From: Brucella haematophila
GTDB lineage: Bacteria > Pseudomonadota > Alphaproteobacteria > Rhizobiales > Rhizobiaceae
DNA length: 64,000 nt
Direction: 5' to 3'
Assembly (NCBI RefSeq): GCF_005938105.1
Contig: NZ_VCPE01000004.1
Coordinates: forward strand, 62,001 to 126,000
Shown: one piece after another, positions 9,150 through 18,241 of the stretch
Numbering within the stretch: the stretch's first letter is position 1
How the letters are laid out: every line of letters begins with the position of its first letter
The notes under the pieces: generated by a model
The model's input: only the letters and a program-made list of their open reading frames with translations
Databases searched by the model: none
What the model was told of the DNA's origin: nothing
Program-made: the position numbers and the translations under genes

Positions 9150-9518
9150 GGATCCGTTTCCAGGTCTTCATTCAAGACACCTCATAAAAATTTTGCTTGC
9201 CACCAAGGATATTGGCCACGCTTGGCGTGGAATAATGCGCAAAAGCCAGAATGGTGATGACGACAACGAATTTCAATAAGTGCCAATGCACAAACCGCGC
9301 GTCTTTTAAGCAGACGGCGCTCTTCCCATCGAAAAGACAGCCAGAAGACAAAACCGCCTGCATTCACAAAGGAACGGCATTTTCTTATTTGATGTCATAA
9401 ATATTGCTTCGCTGTGTCTTGAAAGCCGCTGGTCTAGACAACTCTTTCATAATATAAGGCGCCCCTGATATTTTATTGCCGCCTCACTCAAAAGCGTGGC
9501 GTTAAAAGCGGGAACCTA
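9150..9518. other. 369-bp divergent intergenic region
   Basis: It lies between the YqhA-like gene and the diguanylate cyclase. I see a short hairpin CCACGC-TTG-GCGTGG at about 9212-9226 and an AT-rich half from about 9380 that probably holds the cyclase promoter. A 63-codon minus-strand reading (9172-9363) with one hydrophobic stretch exists, but it has no convincing ribosome site and I do not call it a gene. Confidence 0.5.
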
Positions 9519-10970
9519 ATGAATATCGAGACCGCCGTGAACGACAAAGCCAGCATCTTCGATCTGGCTCCTATTTCCCTTTGGCTTGAAGACTATAGCG
9601 GTCTTCGCAAGCAGTTCGACACATGGCGGTCAGAAGGCATTACTGACCTCAAGGCTTTTCTGACGGAAGACACCAGCCGTCTTCGCATCTGCACAAGCCA
9701 TATCCGGGTTCTGGCGGTCAATCGCAAAACCCTCGCGCTCTTCGAGGCGAACGACATTGACCATCTGGTCGGCAATCTGGAACGGGTGTTCCGTGAGGAT
9801 ATGCTGGAGCCGCATATCGATGAGATGGTGCAGCTCTGGAACGGTTCCGATACGTTCTACAGCAACACGATCAACTATTCGCTGGCAGGCCGGCGCATCG
9901 ATATCCAGCTCAAAGGCCGCATTCTGCCCGGTCATGAGCACAGCTGGGATCGTGTCCTGCTGTCGATTGAAGATGTGACAACCCGCGAAAATGCAATGCG
10001 CGAGCAGGATCGTCACAAGCGCCATGCGCAAGGTCTGTTCGAGCATTCGCCGGTTTCACTGTGGGTTGAAGATTTCAGCCGCATCAAGGAACTGATGGAC
10101 GATGTGCGCCAGCGCGGCATTGTCGATTTCCGTGTCTTCACCGATGTTCACCCCGAATTCGTGCGTCAGTGCATGAGCGAAATTCGCGTGCTGGAAATCA
10201 ACAATGAAACGCTTGAGCTTTTCCTGGCACCCGACAAGCCGACACTGCTGCAATCGCTGCCGCAGATTCTGCGCGGAGAAATGGAAGCGCATTTCCGCGA
10301 ACAGCTCATAGACCTGTGGAACGGCATCCTGTTCCAGCGTCGTGAGGTGATCAACTACGCGCTGGATGGCACCGAACGCCATGTTCTGTTGCAGTTCTCG
10401 GTCCTGCCCGGTCACGAAAACGACTGGTCACTGGTACAGGTCGCGCTGACGGATATCACCGCGCGCAAAAAGGCGGAAGCCTATCTGGAGTATCTCGGCA
10501 AGCACGACGTGCTGACCAAGCTGCACAACCGCGCCTTCTACGTGGATGAACTCAACCGGCTGGAACGCAAGGGCCATCTGCCCGTCTCCATCATCATCAT
10601 CGATCTGAACGGCCTCAAGTCTGCCAATGATCTGTGGGGACATGCGTCGGGTGACGGATTGCTGCGCCGTATTGGCGAAGTGCTGAACGAAGCCGTCAAG
10701 CTGCCCGGGCATGCCGCACGTATCGGCGGCGACGAGTTCGCAATCGTGCTGCCCTATGTGGACGAGCGCGGCGCGGAAGCCATGGTGGAAGACATCAAGC
10801 GACTGGTCGAAATCAACAACCAGTATTATTCGCAGCTGCAGCTCAACCTATCCATCGGTACAGCAACCACCACGCCGGGCGAAACGCTCGAAGCCGTTGC
10901 CAAGCGCGCCGATCTTCTGATGTATGAGAACAAGCGCCAGCAATATTCGTCCAAGGGCGGATTGCTTTAA
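9519..10970 (+). CDS. diguanylate cyclase with two tandem PAS-like sensor units
   Basis: A 483-residue cytoplasmic protein without membrane segments. Residues 13-152 and 173-312 are two copies of the same unit: PISLWLEDYSGLRK / PVSLWVEDFSRIKE at the start, SHIRVLAVN / SEIRVLEIN inside and LPGHE-W-V near the end, followed by the I-x-D-V/I-T linker typical of PAS to GGDEF junctions. The GGDEF domain occupies 325-480 with DVLTKLHNR, DLNGLKSANDLWGHASGDG and an intact GGDEF at 403-407, so it should make cyclic di-GMP from two GTP. The usual RxxD inhibitory site five residues before GGDEF is absent (sequence is LPGHAAR). No phosphodiesterase EAL domain. The sensed signal is unknown. Confidence 0.9.
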   Translation: MNIETAVNDKASIFDLAPISLWLEDYSGLRKQFDTWRSEGITDLKAFLTEDTSRLRICTSHIRVLAVNRKTLALFEANDIDHLVGNLERVFREDMLEPHIDEMVQLWNGSDTFYSNTINYSLAGRRIDIQLKGRILPGHEHSWDRVLLSIEDVTTRENAMREQDRHKRHAQGLFEHSPVSLWVEDFSRIKELMDDVRQRGIVDFRVFTDVHPEFVRQCMSEIRVLEINNETLELFLAPDKPTLLQSLPQILRGEMEAHFREQLIDLWNGILFQRREVINYALDGTERHVLLQFSVLPGHENDWSLVQVALTDITARKKAEAYLEYLGKHDVLTKLHNRAFYVDELNRLERKGHLPVSIIIIDLNGLKSANDLWGHASGDGLLRRIGEVLNEAVKLPGHAARIGGDEFAIVLPYVDERGAEAMVEDIKRLVEINNQYYSQLQLNLSIGTATTTPGETLEAVAKRADLLMYENKRQQYSSKGGLL

Positions 10971-10980
10971 CAACAACAAC

Positions 10981-11017
10981 AAAATGGCCGATCCTCTGAT
11001 CGGCCATTTTGCCTTTT
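10981..11017. terminator. bidirectional terminator
   Basis: AAAATGGCCGATC, a short loop and GATCGGCCATTTT followed by GCCTTTTT, placed between the convergent cyclase and YigZ-like genes. It serves both strands. Confidence 0.85.
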
Positions 11018-11604
11018 TAATCGTCGAATTTGATCACGGATTTACCGCGCGTCAGATCCGTTACAAGCCGCGACAGATCATCCTGTGCGGCAATGGGCAT
11101 TGCGCCCGTTATTTCCACGCCGTTGGCCGTGAAATTTTCATGCGCAATCGCGACATGGTCCACAACAGTCAGACGTGCTTTCAAAAGCGCATGGTCGGAA
11201 AAATCGCAGGCGAAGGCAAAGCCGATCATCGGGATCACCTCGGTCTTTTCCGCCTGTCGCAGACAGGTTGCGGCAGTGCCGCCATATGCACGCATCAAGC
11301 CGCCGCTGCCAAGCAGAATGCCACCGAACCAACGCGTCACCACCACCGCAATATTGTCGAGCTGCTGGCCGTCAATCGCTTGCAGGATCGGCTTGCCTGC
11401 CGTGCCGCTCGGCTCGCCATCATCGCTGAAACGATAGTTCTGCCCGATACGCCATGCCCAGCAATTATGGTTGGCTGCAAGGTCCGAATGCTCGCTCAGA
11501 AAATCCTTCGCCGCCTGCTCGCTTGCAACAGGCGCAGCAATGGCCAGAAACCGACTTTTCTTGATTTCCTGACTATAGGTTTCGACGCGACTGATCGTGA
11601 ACAT
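11017..11604 (-). CDS. YigZ/IMPACT family protein
   Basis: A 195-residue protein of the IMPACT/YigZ family. The N-terminal domain contains IKKSRFLAIAAPV, the family signature DDGEPSGTAGKPIL (about residues 61-74) and VVVTRWFGGILLGSGGLMRAYG. The C-terminal DUF1949-like domain follows from about 135. Human IMPACT relatives modulate translation control, but the bacterial role is not established. It is a single gene with a shared terminator. Confidence 0.9.
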   Translation of the reverse strand: MFTISRVETYSQEIKKSRFLAIAAPVASEQAAKDFLSEHSDLAANHNCWAWRIGQNYRFSDDGEPSGTAGKPILQAIDGQQLDNIAVVVTRWFGGILLGSGGLMRAYGGTAATCLRQAEKTEVIPMIGFAFACDFSDHALLKARLTVVDHVAIAHENFTANGVEITGAMPIAAQDDLSRLVTDLTRGKSVIKFDD

Positions 11605-11773
11605 GGCAATCCTGCAACTATGATTTTGCGGCCTATCATGTTCCTGTGTAGATGACGACCCCTTACGCGTTGCTCACCATTGCGCCCACAGCGCGGAGGG
11701 TATAAGGCATTTTAGAAATGTGCTGTTTTTTTAACAGCCTTGATCTTCCCGCAATGACTTAAGAGGCCTGCCG

Positions 11774-13063
11774 ATGTTCGATTTGATTGTGAGAAACGCT
11801 AATCTCCCTGATGGTCGCGAGAAGCAGGACATTCTGGTCAAGGACGGCAAGATTGCCGATATCGTACCGTCAAAGGGCGAGCATCAGGCAACCAAGGAAA
11901 TCGACGCTTCCAACCGTCTCGTGACGCCGCCTTTCGTCGACCCGCATTTCCACATGGATGCAACCCTGTCGCTCGGTCTGCCGCGTCTCAACCGTTCCGG
12001 CACGCTTCTGGAAGGGATTGCACTTTGGGGCGAGCTGAAGCCGATGCTGACCGTTGAAGCCATGGTCGAGCGCGCCTTGCGCTATTGCGACCTGGCCGTC
12101 AGCCAGGGCCTGCTGGCAATTCGCAGCCATGTCGATGTCAGCGATCCGCGTCTTCTCACTGCTGAGGCGATGATCGAGGTTCGCGAGAAGGTAAAGCCTT
12201 ACATCGACCTGCAACTCGTCGCCTTTCCGCAGGACGGCTATTATCGCTCTCCGGGCGCGGTCGATCTTGTCAACCGCTCGCTCGATATGGGCCTCGATAT
12301 CGTCGGCGGCATTCCGCATTTCGAGCGGACTATGGCAGACGGTGCCGCTTCGCTGGAGGAGCTTTGCCGCATTGCCGCCGAGCGCGGCCTGCCGGTCGAT
12401 ATTCACTGCGACGAAACCGACGATCCAATGTCGCGTCATGTGGAAACACTGGCCGCCCAGACCGTGCGTTTCGGCCTTCAGGGTCGCGTCTCCGGTTCGC
12501 ATCTCACATCCATGCATTCCATGGACAATTACTACGTTTCCAAACTCATTCCGCTGATCGCGGAAGCGCAGATGAACGCAATACCGAACCCGCTCATCAA
12601 CATCACGTTGCAGGGCCGTGCCGACACCTATCCGAAGCGTCGCGGCATGACCCGTGTGCCGGAGCTGATGGCTGCTGGCGTCAACGTCGCCTTCGGTCAT
12701 GATTGCGTTATGGACCCGTGGTACTCGATGGGTTCCGGCGACATGCTGGAAGTGGGACATATGGCGGTTCATGTTGCGCAGATGACCTCCATTGAAGGCA
12801 AACGCCAAGTCTTCAACGCACTCACCGTCAATTCGGCCAAGGCGCTTGGTCTGGAAGGTTACGGTCTTGAAAAGGGCTGCAATGCAGACTTCGTCGTCCT
12901 GCAGGCGCGCGACCCGCTGGAAGCGCTGCGCCTCAAGGCAAACCGTCTGACCGTCGTGAAGCGCGGCAAGATCATTGCGGAAACGCCGCAGCGTGTCAGC
13001 GCGCTCAATCTTGCAGGCCGTCCGTCTTCGGTCGATGGCGCCGATTACGCACCGCTCGGCTGA
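11774..13063 (+). CDS. codA: cytosine deaminase (CodA-type amidohydrolase)
   Basis: A 429-residue metal-dependent amidohydrolase. Metal and catalytic residues are in place: His58 and His60 (DPHFHMD), His211 and Glu214 (DIHCDETDD), His243 (GSHLTSMHS) and Asp310 (GHDCVMDPW), the CodA pattern. It would deaminate cytosine to uracil in the cytoplasm, though related enzymes act on isocytosine, creatinine or other rings. A nucleoside-type ABC transporter and an amidase follow, so the substrate is probably an imported base or its analogue. It is the first gene of the cluster, 179 bp before the binding protein. Confidence 0.88.
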   Translation: MFDLIVRNANLPDGREKQDILVKDGKIADIVPSKGEHQATKEIDASNRLVTPPFVDPHFHMDATLSLGLPRLNRSGTLLEGIALWGELKPMLTVEAMVERALRYCDLAVSQGLLAIRSHVDVSDPRLLTAEAMIEVREKVKPYIDLQLVAFPQDGYYRSPGAVDLVNRSLDMGLDIVGGIPHFERTMADGAASLEELCRIAAERGLPVDIHCDETDDPMSRHVETLAAQTVRFGLQGRVSGSHLTSMHSMDNYYVSKLIPLIAEAQMNAIPNPLINITLQGRADTYPKRRGMTRVPELMAAGVNVAFGHDCVMDPWYSMGSGDMLEVGHMAVHVAQMTSIEGKRQVFNALTVNSAKALGLEGYGLEKGCNADFVVLQARDPLEALRLKANRLTVVKRGKIIAETPQRVSALNLAGRPSSVDGADYAPLG

Positions 13064-13242
13064 TTAAACACGAAGCAACGACAAACCGGTGCCTGTTTTT
13101 CAAGCGACCGATAAAAGCGCTTGAATTAAAGGCAGATTAGTCGGAAATACGAGACATTGCTCATGCTCCTCCTGATCAGGGCGCAGGGCAATCCGTCGCG
13201 CATGGAAAGCACGCACAAACACCACCTTAATGAGGGGTCCAA

Positions 13243-14232
13243 ATGGCCAAACTATCGAACTTTACCCGCCGCGACATTCTTGCAATGTCTGCGGCTCTCG
13301 GCGCAACTGCGATTTCCACCCGTGTTTTCGCAGCCGACGAAAAGCTGAAGGTTGCGGGCATTCACGCCTCGCCGGTTGAAAATGCCTGGAACTCGCGCCT
13401 GCACGAAGCACTGAAGCAGGCCAATGACGAAGGCGTCATCGAATATGTCTTCTCCGAAGGCGTTTCGGCCAGCGACTATCCCCGCGCCATGCGTGAATAT
13501 GCCGAACAGGGCATCAAGCTCATTGTCGGCGAATCCTATGCCGTCGAACGCGAAGCGCGTCAGGTTGCGGGCGATTATCCGCAGACGACCTTCATCATGG
13601 GTTCCTCTGGCAAGCCGCAGGGCGATAATTTCGGCGTGTTCGGCACCTGGAACTTCGAAGCAGCCTATCTTGCAGGTATGCTGGCTGGCTCGATGAGCAA
13701 GTCGGGCACCTTCGGCTCGGTCGGCGCTGTGCCGATCCCGGAAGTGAACATGCTGATCAACGCTTTCCAGGAAGGCGTGAAGGAAACCCGCCCGGATGCG
13801 AAATTCATCACATCCTTCATCGGCACCTTCTTCGATCCGCCGAAGGCCCGTGAAGCAGGTCTCGCAGCCATCGATTCCGGCGCGGACATTCTGTTCGGCG
13901 AACGCATCGGCACCGCCGACGCCGCCAAGGAACGCGGCATCAAGGCAATCGGCTCGCTGATCGACTATACGCCGCGTTACCCGGATACGGTTTTTGCCAA
14001 TGCAATGTGGTACTTCCGCCCGATCCTTAATGCAGCGATTGCAGATGTGAAGGCTGCGCAGCCGACCGGCAAGGACTACACGCCGTTCAGCCTGATGAAG
14101 GAAGGCGGCAACGACATCGTCTACGTCAAGGGCGTTGCACCGGCAGAAGCCGAAGCCAAGATGGAAGCGCGCCGCGCCGAGATCAAGGCTGGCACCTTCA
14201 AGGTCGAGCCGAACCCGGCTGAACCAAAGTAA
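13243..14232 (+). CDS. BMP-family ABC transporter substrate-binding protein
   Basis: A 329-residue periplasmic protein. A twin-arginine leader (TRRDILAMSAALGATAIS, then RVFA before ADEKLK) indicates Tat export. The mature part has the BMP/Med fold: KVAGIHASPVENAWN, FSEGVSASDYPRAM, YLAGMLAGSMSKSG and GAVPIPEVNMLINAFQ. BMP proteins bind purine nucleosides or related heterocycles. A GAGGGG site precedes the ATG. The cognate ATPase and two permeases lie downstream after an intervening amidase gene. Confidence 0.9.
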   Translation: MAKLSNFTRRDILAMSAALGATAISTRVFAADEKLKVAGIHASPVENAWNSRLHEALKQANDEGVIEYVFSEGVSASDYPRAMREYAEQGIKLIVGESYAVEREARQVAGDYPQTTFIMGSSGKPQGDNFGVFGTWNFEAAYLAGMLAGSMSKSGTFGSVGAVPIPEVNMLINAFQEGVKETRPDAKFITSFIGTFFDPPKAREAGLAAIDSGADILFGERIGTADAAKERGIKAIGSLIDYTPRYPDTVFANAMWYFRPILNAAIADVKAAQPTGKDYTPFSLMKEGGNDIVYVKGVAPAEAEAKMEARRAEIKAGTFKVEPNPAEPK

Positions 14233-14259
14233 GACGGCAGCATAACAGGGCGGCATAAA

Positions 14260-15669
14260 GTGGCATTCGATAGCAAGCAACAGGACGCAACAGCACTCGC
14301 GCAGGCGATTGCCGGAGGCGTTTTAAGCGCACGAGAGGCCATGGATGCCGCCCTTGAAGCCGCAGAAAAATGGCGCCCTCTGGGCGCCATCGCATATCTC
14401 GACCCTGAACTTGGCCGCACCAATGCCGCAACCATTGACGCTGATGCGGACAAAGCGCCTTTTGCAGGCGTCCCGTCGCTGTTCAAGGATCTGGGCGGCC
14501 CCTGTGCCGGTCTGCCAATCCGGCTTGGCTCGCGCGCTTTCGAAAACGCGTCGCCGCAAATGGATTCCGAACTGGGTAGCCGCCTGCGCAAAGCTGGTCT
14601 CAACTTCTTCGGCACCACCACTGTGCCGGAATTTGGCCTTGCGCTCGCCAGCGAACCGGCAAGCGGTCCACAGGCCCGCCACCCATTCGATGAAGCGCTT
14701 TCGCCTGCTGGCTCATCCGGTGGTGCGGCCGCAGCCGTCGCAGCCGGGATTGTCGGCATTGCACATGCGACCGATGCAGGCGGCTCCATTCGCGTGCCAG
14801 CCGCTACCTGCGGTCTGGTCGGCCTGAAACCGAGCCGTGGCGCTATGCCTGCGGGGCCGCATTTCGGCAATTATCTCGCGGGCATTGCCAGCGAGTTCGC
14901 ACTGTGCCGCTCGATCCGCGATGCCAAGACGCTGCTTCCGCTCGTTGAAGGCAAAACCGAAGGCTTCCTGCCTGATCCGGTAATGGGCACCGGGGAAATG
15001 CCAGAGCGCCTGCGCATCGGCTTTGTCACCGAAGACCTTGCTACCTATCCCGTTACCGCGGAACGTATGCAGGTTGTGACCGACGCCGCCCGTTTTCTGG
15101 AGGCGCAAGGCCATGCAATCCGCGAAATCCCAGCACAGGACTTAAGCCCGCATGTTGCCTCAAGCGCACGCGCTTTCGACCGCATCATTTCCGTCAATCT
15201 TGCCGCCGCAATCGACTTTCTGGCGATCGATCAGGAGAAGCTGGAACCTTTGACCCGCGCCGTTGCAGAGCGAGGACGCGGGCTAGACGCAACCGCGCTC
15301 TATCGTGCGATGAACGGTGCTGTCAGCGCTTCGCATATGCTCTGGCAGATTTTCCGCGATATTGATGTGCTGATAACCCCGATGCTGTCCAGAGCACCCT
15401 TGCCATTGGGCTCGTTTCCGATGAACCATAGCGATGTGGACATGCAATGGCGGAAGATGAACGAGTTTGCGCCCTATGCGGCGCTTGCCAATATTTCCGG
15501 TTTCCCGGCGCTTTCTCTGCCATTCGGAGAAGATGCAGACGGGATGCCGGTCGCCGTGCAACTGATCGCGCCGATGGGCGCTGACCGGCTTCTTCTGAAC
15601 ACCGGTCAGCGGCTTGAGGAAGATGGTCGCTGGCGGCATAAGTTTCCTGTTGCGGGGTTGAACCAATGA
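14260..15669 (+). CDS. amidase (amidase signature family)
   Basis: A 469-residue amidase-signature enzyme with complete Lys-cisSer-Ser triad: Lys76 (SLFKDLGG), Ser152 (PAGSSGGAAAA) and Ser176 (TDAGGSIRVPA); the 24-residue gap between the serines is canonical. Start is GTG at 14260, 27 bp after the binding-protein stop, with a weak AGGGCGG site. It overlaps the next ATPase gene by four bases, so it is an integral part of the transporter operon. It hydrolyses a C-N amide bond; with cytosine deaminase and a nucleoside-type importer beside it, a ureide or ring-opened base is a reasonable guess, not proven. Confidence 0.9.
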   Translation: MAFDSKQQDATALAQAIAGGVLSAREAMDAALEAAEKWRPLGAIAYLDPELGRTNAATIDADADKAPFAGVPSLFKDLGGPCAGLPIRLGSRAFENASPQMDSELGSRLRKAGLNFFGTTTVPEFGLALASEPASGPQARHPFDEALSPAGSSGGAAAAVAAGIVGIAHATDAGGSIRVPAATCGLVGLKPSRGAMPAGPHFGNYLAGIASEFALCRSIRDAKTLLPLVEGKTEGFLPDPVMGTGEMPERLRIGFVTEDLATYPVTAERMQVVTDAARFLEAQGHAIREIPAQDLSPHVASSARAFDRIISVNLAAAIDFLAIDQEKLEPLTRAVAERGRGLDATALYRAMNGAVSASHMLWQIFRDIDVLITPMLSRAPLPLGSFPMNHSDVDMQWRKMNEFAPYAALANISGFPALSLPFGEDADGMPVAVQLIAPMGADRLLLNTGQRLEEDGRWRHKFPVAGLNQ

Positions 15670-17198
15670 CGACGACAACAGTTCTTGAACTGCAAAACAT
15701 CACCAAGCGCTTTGGTGCACTGACCGCCAATGACGATATTTCGCTGAAGCTGGAGCGCGGCGAAATTCTCGCGTTTCTGGGCGAGAATGGCGCGGGCAAG
15801 ACCACATTGATGAACATCCTGTTCGGCCATTATGTGCCGGATGAGGGGCGCGTCTTCGTGAAAGGCGTTGAAATCCCGCAAGGCAAGCCGCGTGCGGCCA
15901 TTGATGCGGGCGTTGGCATGGTGCACCAGCATTTCACGCTCGCGCCCAACCTCACGGTTCTGGAGAACATCATCACCGGCACCGAAAGCCTGTGGAAGCT
16001 CAAATCCTCGCATGGCGCAGCACGGGCCAAGATCGCGCAGATTGCAGAGCGTTTCGGCCTCAAGGTCGATCCGGATGTGCGGCTTGGCGATCTTTCAGTC
16101 GGCGAACAGCAGCGCGTGGAAATTCTGAAAGCGCTCTATAACGATGCGGATGTGTTGATCCTCGACGAACCGACCGCCGTTCTAACGACGCAGGAAGCCG
16201 AAGGCCTGTTCGCGACGCACAAGGAAATGGCGCGGCAAGGTCTGTCGCTGATCTTCATTTCGCACAAACTGCATGAGGTTATGTCGGCTGCCGACCGAGT
16301 GATCGTGTTGCGCGGTGGCAAGCTTGTCGCCGAACGCAAGGCTTCCGAAACTTCCAAGGAAGAACTGGCAGAGCTGATGGTGGGGCGGCGCGTCTCGCGC
16401 CCTGCCCGTGCCGCAGCGACACCCGGCAAGACATTGCTGGAAGCCACAAATGTCACAGTTGTGGAAGACGGAATTGCTCGCCTGTCAGAACTGAATTTTC
16501 AGGTTCGCGCCGGTGAAACGCTCGGCATCATCGGTGTGTCCGGCAATGGGCAAGCAGCGCTCGGACGGCTCGTTTCCGGTCTGAGCCAGCCTGCAAGCGG
16601 CGCGCTTGTCATGTTCGGGCAAACCGTCACCAAATTCGATCCCCGCCGCTTTGTGGCGGAAGGTGTCGGGCGCATACCGGAAGACCGAAATGCCGAAGGC
16701 GCGATTGGCGACCTGACCTTGTGGGAAAATGCCATTTTGGAGCGCGTGCGCGATCCAAAATTCTCGAGCGGCCTTCTCGTCAATCGCACTGCGGCCCGCG
16801 AATTCACTGATCGTATCATCAAGGATTTCGATGTGCGCGGCGGCACGCCGGACAGCCGTATTCGCCTGCTTTCCGGCGGCAATATGCAGAAGCTCATTCT
16901 GGGCCGCAATCTGGAGACAGCACCACGCATTCTCATCGCCGCGCAACCGACACGCGGACTGGATGAAGGTGCTGTCGCGGCAATCCACACCCGCATTCTG
17001 GAAGCGCGCGCCAAGGGTGCTGCCGTTCTGCTAATTTCTGAAGATCTGGATGAAATCATCGGTTTGGCGGATCGTGTTCAAGCGATTGTTAAAGGCCGCC
17101 TCTCCCCGCCTATCGACGCAGAAGAAGCCAATGCGCAGAGACTGGGCCTCATGATGGCCGGCGAATGGCAGACAAATACCACGAAGGGGCTGAATTGA
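15666..17198 (+). CDS. BMP/nucleoside-type ABC transporter ATP-binding protein
   Basis: A 510-residue duplicated ATPase like those of sugar and nucleoside importers. The first domain has Walker A GENGAGKTT at 39-47, LSVGEQQRVEI and LILDEPTAVL. The second domain has a degenerate Walker A (GVSGNGQAALGRL) but keeps LSGGNMQKLILGR and RIPEDRNAEG, the usual state for this family. The start ATG overlaps the amidase stop by four bases, and its TGA overlaps the following permease ATG by one base. It powers import through the two permeases. Confidence 0.92.
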   Translation: MTTTTVLELQNITKRFGALTANDDISLKLERGEILAFLGENGAGKTTLMNILFGHYVPDEGRVFVKGVEIPQGKPRAAIDAGVGMVHQHFTLAPNLTVLENIITGTESLWKLKSSHGAARAKIAQIAERFGLKVDPDVRLGDLSVGEQQRVEILKALYNDADVLILDEPTAVLTTQEAEGLFATHKEMARQGLSLIFISHKLHEVMSAADRVIVLRGGKLVAERKASETSKEELAELMVGRRVSRPARAAATPGKTLLEATNVTVVEDGIARLSELNFQVRAGETLGIIGVSGNGQAALGRLVSGLSQPASGALVMFGQTVTKFDPRRFVAEGVGRIPEDRNAEGAIGDLTLWENAILERVRDPKFSSGLLVNRTAAREFTDRIIKDFDVRGGTPDSRIRLLSGGNMQKLILGRNLETAPRILIAAQPTRGLDEGAVAAIHTRILEARAKGAAVLLISEDLDEIIGLADRVQAIVKGRLSPPIDAEEANAQRLGLMMAGEWQTNTTKGLN

Positions 17199-18241
17199 TG
17201 CGTATTGAACGACGCGAAACACGGCCCATCGCATTGGTCGCGACCGCTCCGGTCATTGCGGTTCTGACTGCATTCGTGCTGGCAGGCCTGTTGATTGCCG
17301 CCGCTGGCGCACCGGTTCTCGAATCCTTCCGCCAGATCGCCATCGGCGCATTTGGCAACAAGCTTTCGATCAGCGAAACGCTGACACGCGCCACGCCGTT
17401 GATGCTGACCGGCCTTGCCGCAGCCGTCGCCTTTCGCTCCAAGCTCTGGAACATCGGCGCCGAAGGGCAGTTCTATATGGGCGCGCTGGCGGTGGTGGCC
17501 ATGGGCACGCAATTGCAACTGCCAGCTCCTCTCCTCATTCCGCTGCTGCTGATTGTCGGCGCGATTGCGGGCATGATTTTCCTGCTCATTCCGCTCGGCC
17601 TTCGCCTGCGCTTCGGCGTTGATGAAGTGGTGACAACCCTGCTTCTCAACTTTGTCGCAGTGCTGTTCGTTTCCATGATGATCGAAGGTCCGATGAAAGA
17701 CCCGCTGGCCTTTGGCTGGCCGCAGTCGGAACCGGTGCCGGATGCCGCCGTGCTACCGAAAATCATGACGGGTATGCGGCTGCATATCGGCATCCTGATT
17801 GCCATCGCGCTGGCGCTGATCATCGCCTATGTGCAGAAGCGCACCGTGTTCGGTCTTGAAACCAAGGCCGCCGGTATCAATCCGGGTGCGGCACGCTTTG
17901 CAGGCGTTCCGCTCGGTCGCACACTCATTAAGGTTGCCTGCATCTCCGGCGGACTGGCAGGCCTTGCGGGCGCTATTCAGGTCATGGGCGTGAAAGGCTA
18001 TGTCACGACCGACCTTTCACCCGGCTTCGGCTATTCCGGCATTATCGTCGCCATGCTTGCCAATCTGAACCCGATCGGCGCGATCTTCTCGGCGCTCTTT
18101 GCCGCCGCCATGTTCGTTGGGGCAGACGGCATGAGCCGCGCTATCGGCATTCCGAGCTTTATTGCCGATGTGACTGTGGCGCTGTCACTCCTGACGATGC
18201 TCGTCGCTTTGTTCTTCACCCAATACAGGATCGCCCGATGA
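17198..18241 (+). CDS. BMP/nucleoside-type ABC transporter permease 1
   Basis: A 347-residue polytopic protein of the branched-chain-amino-acid/BMP permease family, with LMLTGLAAAVAFRSKLWNIGAEGQFYMGA and LGLRLRFGVDEVVTTLLLNF diagnostic. The ATG at 17198 overlaps the ATPase stop and follows AAGGGG; an ATG 33 bp upstream lies inside the ATPase gene and is less likely. The gene ends with a four-base overlap into the second permease, giving strict coupling of the heterodimer. Confidence 0.9.
   Translation: MRIERRETRPIALVATAPVIAVLTAFVLAGLLIAAAGAPVLESFRQIAIGAFGNKLSISETLTRATPLMLTGLAAAVAFRSKLWNIGAEGQFYMGALAVVAMGTQLQLPAPLLIPLLLIVGAIAGMIFLLIPLGLRLRFGVDEVVTTLLLNFVAVLFVSMMIEGPMKDPLAFGWPQSEPVPDAAVLPKIMTGMRLHIGILIAIALALIIAYVQKRTVFGLETKAAGINPGAARFAGVPLGRTLIKVACISGGLAGLAGAIQVMGVKGYVTTDLSPGFGYSGIIVAMLANLNPIGAIFSALFAAAMFVGADGMSRAIGIPSFIADVTVALSLLTMLVALFFTQYRIAR

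Noticed and set aside
9172-9363. 63-codon minus-strand frame with a hydrophobic stretch upstream of the YqhA-like gene
   Set aside because: No ribosome site, overlapping alternative frame of equal length and no recognisable family; not enough support for a gene.
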